This document shows, in pieces, positions 60,651 to 64,000 of a stretch of DNA of 64,000 bases (the first letter of the stretch is position 1; each line of letters begins with the position of its first letter). Under the pieces are notes generated by a model, which ran no database searches, had not been told where the DNA came from, and saw only the letters and a program-made list of their open reading frames with translations. The DNA comes from Clostridiaceae bacterium (GTDB lineage Bacteria > Bacillota > Clostridia > Lachnospirales > Lachnospiraceae): positions 99,369 to 163,368 of the forward strand of contig CAJTGF010000005.1 of assembly GCA_910575585.1 (NCBI GenBank), in the 5' to 3' direction. A program made the translations under genes and the position numbers.

Positions 60651-61775
60651 TTACATATCCTCCGCTGCCATAGCCTCCACGTCAACATCCACAACATCAT
60701 AATCATCCTGCATGGGCTGCATCTGGAGCGCCTTCATGCTCAGGCTGATCTTTCTGTCCGCCTCGTTGAAGTCAACGATCTTAGCCTCGATCTCCTGACC
60801 GATGGACAGAACATCCGCCGGCTTCTCCACATGCTCTCTGGAGATCTGGGATACGTGAAGGAGGGCGTCCACTCCCGGCTCCAGCTCCACAAAGGCGCCG
60901 AAGTCCGTCATCCTGGCCACTCTGCCCACAACGATATTGCCTGCGCCATACTTGGAAGCGGCGTCAGCCCATGGGTTGGCCTCCGGGAACTTAAGGCTCA
61001 AAGCGATCTTCTCGCCGTTGATATCCTTGATCATGGTCACCAGCTTCTCCCCAGCCTTAAATACCTTCTTGGGGTTCTCCACACGGCCCCAGGACATCTC
61101 GGAGATGTGCAGCAGTCCGTCTGCGCCGCCCAGGTCGATAAACGCGCCAAAATCCGTAACATTCTTCACAACGCCCTCTACCCGGTCGCCGATCTGGATC
61201 CTCTCAAACAAAGCCTTCTGCATCTCTGCCTTCCTGGCCACCATCAGCTGCTTCCTGTCACCGATGATCCTTCTCCTTCTGGGATTGAACTCCGTGATCA
61301 CGAACTCAATCTCCTGACCCGCGTATTTGGAGAGATCTCTCTCATAGGAATCGGATACTAAGCTTGCGGGGATGAACACTCTGGTCTCCTCCACCACAAC
61401 GCTAAGGCCCCCGTCCAGAACCTGGGCAACCTTGGCGGTCAGCACTTCCTGGTTGTTAAACGCCTCCTCAAGCCTCTTGTTGCCTCTGTCAGCCGCCAGC
61501 CTCTTGTAGGATAAGGCAACCTGGCCCTCGCCGTCGTTGACCTTGATGACTTTGGCTTCCATCTCGTCTCCCACTTTTACTACCGTGGTAAGATCGACAC
61601 CGGATTCATTGGTATATTCATTTCTGGGAATAATGCCGTCGGACTTATAGCCAATGTTCAAGACGATCTCGTCTTCTTTCACATCGATGACCTTACCAGT
61701 GACAATCTCTCCTGTACGTATTGTTTTCAACGATTCTTCCAACATTTGTTCAAACTCATTTAATACCTCTGACAT
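60651..61775 (-). CDS. rpsA: S1-domain protein, ribosomal protein S1 type
   Basis: RNA-binding protein of 374 residues with four S1 domains, at about 22-95, 110-175, 190-262 and 277-348 (for example GEIVTGKVIDVKEDEIVLNIG, GDRVEGVVKNVTDFGAFIDLGGADGLLHISEM and GRVARMTDFGAFVELEPGVDALLH). It should assist mRNA loading. The ATG at 61775 has GAGGAGG 9 nt upstream and overlaps the end of ispH by 20 nt. In some clostridia the two are fused into one protein. Confidence 0.93.
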   Translation of the reverse strand: MSEVLNEFEQMLEESLKTIRTGEIVTGKVIDVKEDEIVLNIGYKSDGIIPRNEYTNESGVDLTTVVKVGDEMEAKVIKVNDGEGQVALSYKRLAADRGNKRLEEAFNNQEVLTAKVAQVLDGGLSVVVEETRVFIPASLVSDSYERDLSKYAGQEIEFVITEFNPRRRRIIGDRKQLMVARKAEMQKALFERIQIGDRVEGVVKNVTDFGAFIDLGGADGLLHISEMSWGRVENPKKVFKAGEKLVTMIKDINGEKIALSLKFPEANPWADAASKYGAGNIVVGRVARMTDFGAFVELEPGVDALLHVSQISREHVEKPADVLSIGQEIEAKIVDFNEADRKISLSMKALQMQPMQDDYDVVDVDVEAMAAEDM

Positions 61776-62607
61776 TCGTATGAACCTCCTCAATAATATT
61801 CTTGGGGGTAGAAGCCCCCGCTGTAATACCTACGCTGCGCACAGAACTTACACTTTCAGGATCAAAATCGCCCACAGTTTGAATGTAATAGGTGTTTTTA
61901 CACTCCTTTCGGCATATCTCGTACAGTTTGCGGGTATTGGAACTGCTCTTTCCGCCTACAACAATCATGGCATCTACCTGCGAAGCTATACGTCCAGCTT
62001 CTATTTGTCTTTCCTGTGTTGCATTGCAAATCGTATTTAAAACAAGTATATCATAACCCTTTTCCGAAAATTTTTCAACTAAATCTTGAAATTTATTGTA
62101 ATTAAATGTCGTCTGGGCCACAATACACAGCTTTTCCCCCGTAAAATCGGGCAAACCGGCCATGTCTTTCTCGTCTTTGACCACCAGCGTCCGTTTATCG
62201 CCCCACCCCTCAATGCCTTTTACCTCCGGGTGGTCCCGGTCGCCGATGATGATGATGCGCCGCCCTTTGCTGTTTTGCTCCTCCACGATCCGATGGATCT
62301 TTTTCACAAAGGGACAGGTGGCGTCCACCAGAGAAAGTCCTCTGGCCTTTATCCGGTCATAGACCGCCTTGCCCACCCCATGGGAGCGGATGATCACGGT
62401 CCCCCTGTCAAGCGCCTCAAGCCCTTCTTCGTCCGAAAGGACCCGAACCCCCTTTTCCTCCAAATCCTTTACCACCTCTTCATTGTGGATGATCGGTCCC
62501 AGCGTGCAGATGGGGCCATGGCCTGTCTCGATCTGCTCATAAACCTTGCGGACCGCCCGCTCCACGCCGAAGCAGAAACCGGCCGTCTTTGCCACCAGCA
62601 CTTCCAT
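61756..62607 (-). CDS. ispH: 4-hydroxy-3-methylbut-2-enyl diphosphate reductase
   Basis: Last enzyme of the MEP isoprenoid pathway, 283 residues. The three cluster-binding cysteines are in TAGFCFGVERAV, DATCPFVKKIH and NTICNATQERQ; the TFN and SSNT motifs follow. It starts right after the cmk stop and overlaps rpsA at its 3' end. Cmk-ispH-rpsA is a conserved clostridial order. Confidence 0.97.
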   Translation of the reverse strand: MEVLVAKTAGFCFGVERAVRKVYEQIETGHGPICTLGPIIHNEEVVKDLEEKGVRVLSDEEGLEALDRGTVIIRSHGVGKAVYDRIKARGLSLVDATCPFVKKIHRIVEEQNSKGRRIIIIGDRDHPEVKGIEGWGDKRTLVVKDEKDMAGLPDFTGEKLCIVAQTTFNYNKFQDLVEKFSEKGYDILVLNTICNATQERQIEAGRIASQVDAMIVVGGKSSSNTRKLYEICRKECKNTYYIQTVGDFDPESVSSVRSVGITAGASTPKNIIEEVHTNVRGIK

Positions 62608-63291
62608 CTAATCCCTTACCTCCAGCCCCCGCTTGGCGGCTTCCTTTATGATGGCGTCCACCACCTGGTCAATGGTCATGTCCGAGGAGTCCAGATAGAC
62701 CGCGTCCTCTGCCTGCTTTAAAGGAGCAATGTCCCGATGCATGTCACGATAATCCCTCTCTATAATATCTTGCTCAATTTCTTCCAAATTACACATCAGA
62801 CCTTTTTCTTGCTGTTCTTTATATCTGCGCAGGGCCCGTACATGGCTGCCGGCTGTCAGATAGATCTTGGTCTGAGCCCATGGAAGCACGCAGGTGCCGA
62901 TATCCCGGCCGTCCATAATAACGTTTTCCTCGCCGGCAAGCTCCCTTTGCAGCTCCAGAAGCTTCTGCCTCACCGGGGCGTATACTGATATGGCAGATGT
63001 CATGGCGCTTACTTCCTCCGTCCGGATAAGGCCGGACACGTCCTCACCGTTTAACAGCACCTGCTGCGCCCCGTCCTGATACTTAAGGGAGATGGCCATC
63101 TTAGGACAGGCAGCTTCCACCGCCTGCTCATCCTCCCGACGGATCCCCTCCCGCAGGCAGTATAAGGCCATGGCCCTGTACATGGCTCCGGTGTCCACAT
63201 AGATAAATCCCAGCTTTGCCGCCGCTTTTTTGGCGATGGTACTTTTACCGGCCCCGGCAGGGCCGTCAATGGCGATGTTATAGGTTGTCAT
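62608..63291 (-). CDS. cmk: (d)CMP kinase
   Basis: Phosphorylates CMP and dCMP, 227 residues. The P-loop IAIDGPAGAGKSTIAKK, the YVDTGAMYRAMAL substrate motif, DGRDIGTCVLPWA and RRYKEQ are present. The start is uncertain: the ATG at 63291 is 12 nt after AGGAG, while a GTG at 63300 is closer. First gene of the cmk-ispH-rpsA operon. Confidence 0.95.
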   Translation of the reverse strand: MTTYNIAIDGPAGAGKSTIAKKAAAKLGFIYVDTGAMYRAMALYCLREGIRREDEQAVEAACPKMAISLKYQDGAQQVLLNGEDVSGLIRTEEVSAMTSAISVYAPVRQKLLELQRELAGEENVIMDGRDIGTCVLPWAQTKIYLTAGSHVRALRRYKEQQEKGLMCNLEEIEQDIIERDYRDMHRDIAPLKQAEDAVYLDSSDMTIDQVVDAIIKEAAKRGLEVRD

Positions 63292-63329
63292 AATTTTCAC
63301 TGACTCCTTTTTCTGTTATATCAGATCAT

Positions 63330-63746
63330 TCACAATCCGCCCAGCAATGTTTCGGCTCTGGACATGTCATGGATATATCCTTTGATCGCCTGGGCTATCC
63401 TCTCCTTGTTGTCAGCAGATAACGGCCTGGAACTGTAAACAGAGCAGTACATAGCCACCAACTCAGCTTTTAAGTAGTTTGCCACGATCTCATTGAGACT
63501 GGTATTTTGAAAAATCTCGAATACCGTTGATCTCTCATAAGAGGAACCCGCTTCCTTTTTGGCTGCGGACCTTTTCTTACCATTCTTCAATTTGCTCTTG
63601 TTTACTTTTTTCAGCGTTTCAAGAAAAAGGTCCACATCCTCCACGTTGCATTTGAGAAATTGATCCTTTTCCTCGTCCGTATCTATTGAATTTAGTCTGC
63701 TTATAATACTGTCCAGTTCATGAATCTGAGTTTTTGTAATACACAT
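63330..63746 (-). CDS. Uncharacterised small protein
   Basis: Soluble protein of 138 residues. An N-terminal helical part (ITKTQIHELDSIISRLNSIDTDEEKDQFLKCNVEDVD) is followed by a lysine-rich linker (KLKNGKKRSAAKKEAG) and a second helical part. I do not recognise a family. TGGAGG lies 8 nt before the ATG. More AT-rich than cmk. It lies next to the dispersed repeat copy at the window end, which may mean it belongs to a variable region continuing to the right. 63747-63914 holds nothing else I can support. Confidence 0.6.
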   Translation of the reverse strand: MCITKTQIHELDSIISRLNSIDTDEEKDQFLKCNVEDVDLFLETLKKVNKSKLKNGKKRSAAKKEAGSSYERSTVFEIFQNTSLNEIVANYLKAELVAMYCSVYSSRPLSADNKERIAQAIKGYIHDMSRAETLLGGL

Positions 63747-63914
63747 ATTGACTGCCTCCACATAGATTGTCCCATATATGATATCATTGATCTTACATAT
63801 TTGCAATGTGGTTTAAAATACTTTTCGATGTATCTTTAAGTTTTTCTATTGCTGTATTGTTGAGTGAGCAATGGGCTGGGATAGTCGTGAGGCCAGTCAG
63901 AGGAGAGCTGTCCC

Positions 63915-64000
63915 GTCCGGGTTCAGATATGCCGAACATTCCGATGAGCCCAAAGCGGAAAACACTCGGGGTGAGGCCCTCCTGTTTTCCTGGTCTCATC
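63915..64000 (-). repeat. Dispersed repeat, copy B (runs to the window edge)
   Basis: Reverse complement of the sequence at 12506-12594 with small differences. Read on the minus strand it runs from GATGAGACC to CCCGGAC and may continue past the window edge. A short open frame across it gives a GLIGMFGISEPG peptide in both copies, but the repeat nature makes a real protein doubtful. Confidence 0.85.

Noticed and set aside
63793..63999. Small minus-strand frame ending at the window edge (68 codons)
   Set aside because: It starts inside dispersed repeat copy B and the same peptide (GLIGMFGISEPG) appears in copy A with a broken frame. Best explained as repeat sequence, not a gene.

Overview
The window is a chromosomal segment of an anaerobic, spore-forming, moderately GC-rich Firmicute, most likely a Lachnospiraceae member of the Clostridium clostridioforme/bolteae type. 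The main reasons are the forespore sigma factor SigG, a spore SASP-like protein, a two-subunit iron-sulfur serine dehydratase, the DUF2344-rng-rplU-prp-rpmA-obg gene order, an L27 with a removable N-terminal extension, and ispH directly upstream of a multi-S1-domain rpsA. The species call is an inference. Nearly all of the window is ordinary core genome. The only clearly accessory stretch is about 10.6-12.7 kb, with small accessory pieces near 47.5-48.8 kb and at the right edge.

Layout. (1) 0-10.6 kb, plus strand: end of a radical SAM-linked protein, short RNase E/G, TrkA/TrkH potassium uptake, bactofilin with a membrane NlpC/P60 hydrolase, L21-Prp-L27, Obg, YhbY, NadD, YqeK, RsfS. (2) 10.6-12.7 kb: a decayed island with a large hairpin repeat, an AT-rich DUF1877 gene, a frameshifted and partly inverted serine-recombinase remnant, and one copy of an 86-89 bp repeat whose other copy is at the right end of the window in opposite orientation. 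(3) 12.7-16 kb: LexA and a YneA-like division inhibitor around three LexA boxes, then a TtcA-like enzyme and a Xer-type recombinase with a dif-like palindrome downstream. (4) 16-31 kb, minus strand: LCP ligase, repeat-bearing NlpC/P60 protein, CMP-kinase-like protein, SdaAB/SdaAA, RluD, LspA, AroB, SepF, YggS, HlyD-like adaptor, a P-loop protein, a DD-carboxypeptidase and a methylglyoxal-synthase-like protein. (5) 30.5-38.5 kb: RodA, MinE/D/C, PBP2, MreD/C, RadC, the elongation and division-site cluster. (6) 38.6-47.4 kb: a PLP lyase, MiaA, MutL, MutS, MiaB. (7) 47.5-54 kb: a toxin-antitoxin pair with a vestigial antitoxin end, an uncharacterised protein, a chemoreceptor, RF3, CoaBC. (8) 54-64 kb: CoaX, SigG, a divergent sirtuin, tRNA-Leu(CAA), SASP-like protein, a PspC/DUF4097/DUF1700/PadR operon, a response regulator, RpsA, IspH, Cmk and an unknown protein.

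The recurring theme is envelope growth and division: Min, Mre, RodA, PBP2, SepF, bactofilin, LCP, two NlpC/P60 proteins, DD-carboxypeptidase and LspA. Translation and tRNA modification (MiaA, MiaB, TtcA, RluD, RF3, S1, L21, L27, Obg, RsfS) and DNA repair (LexA, RadC, MutS, MutL) make up most of the rest. I found no CRISPR array, prophage, complete insertion sequence or obvious new defence locus. The best leads are an MgsA homologue with four catalytic positions changed, the dispersed repeat pair, the TA locus with an antitoxin scar, a dif-like site beside the Xer gene, and hairpins upstream of the SigG and SASP start codons. All calls rest on reading the sequence; no database search was run.
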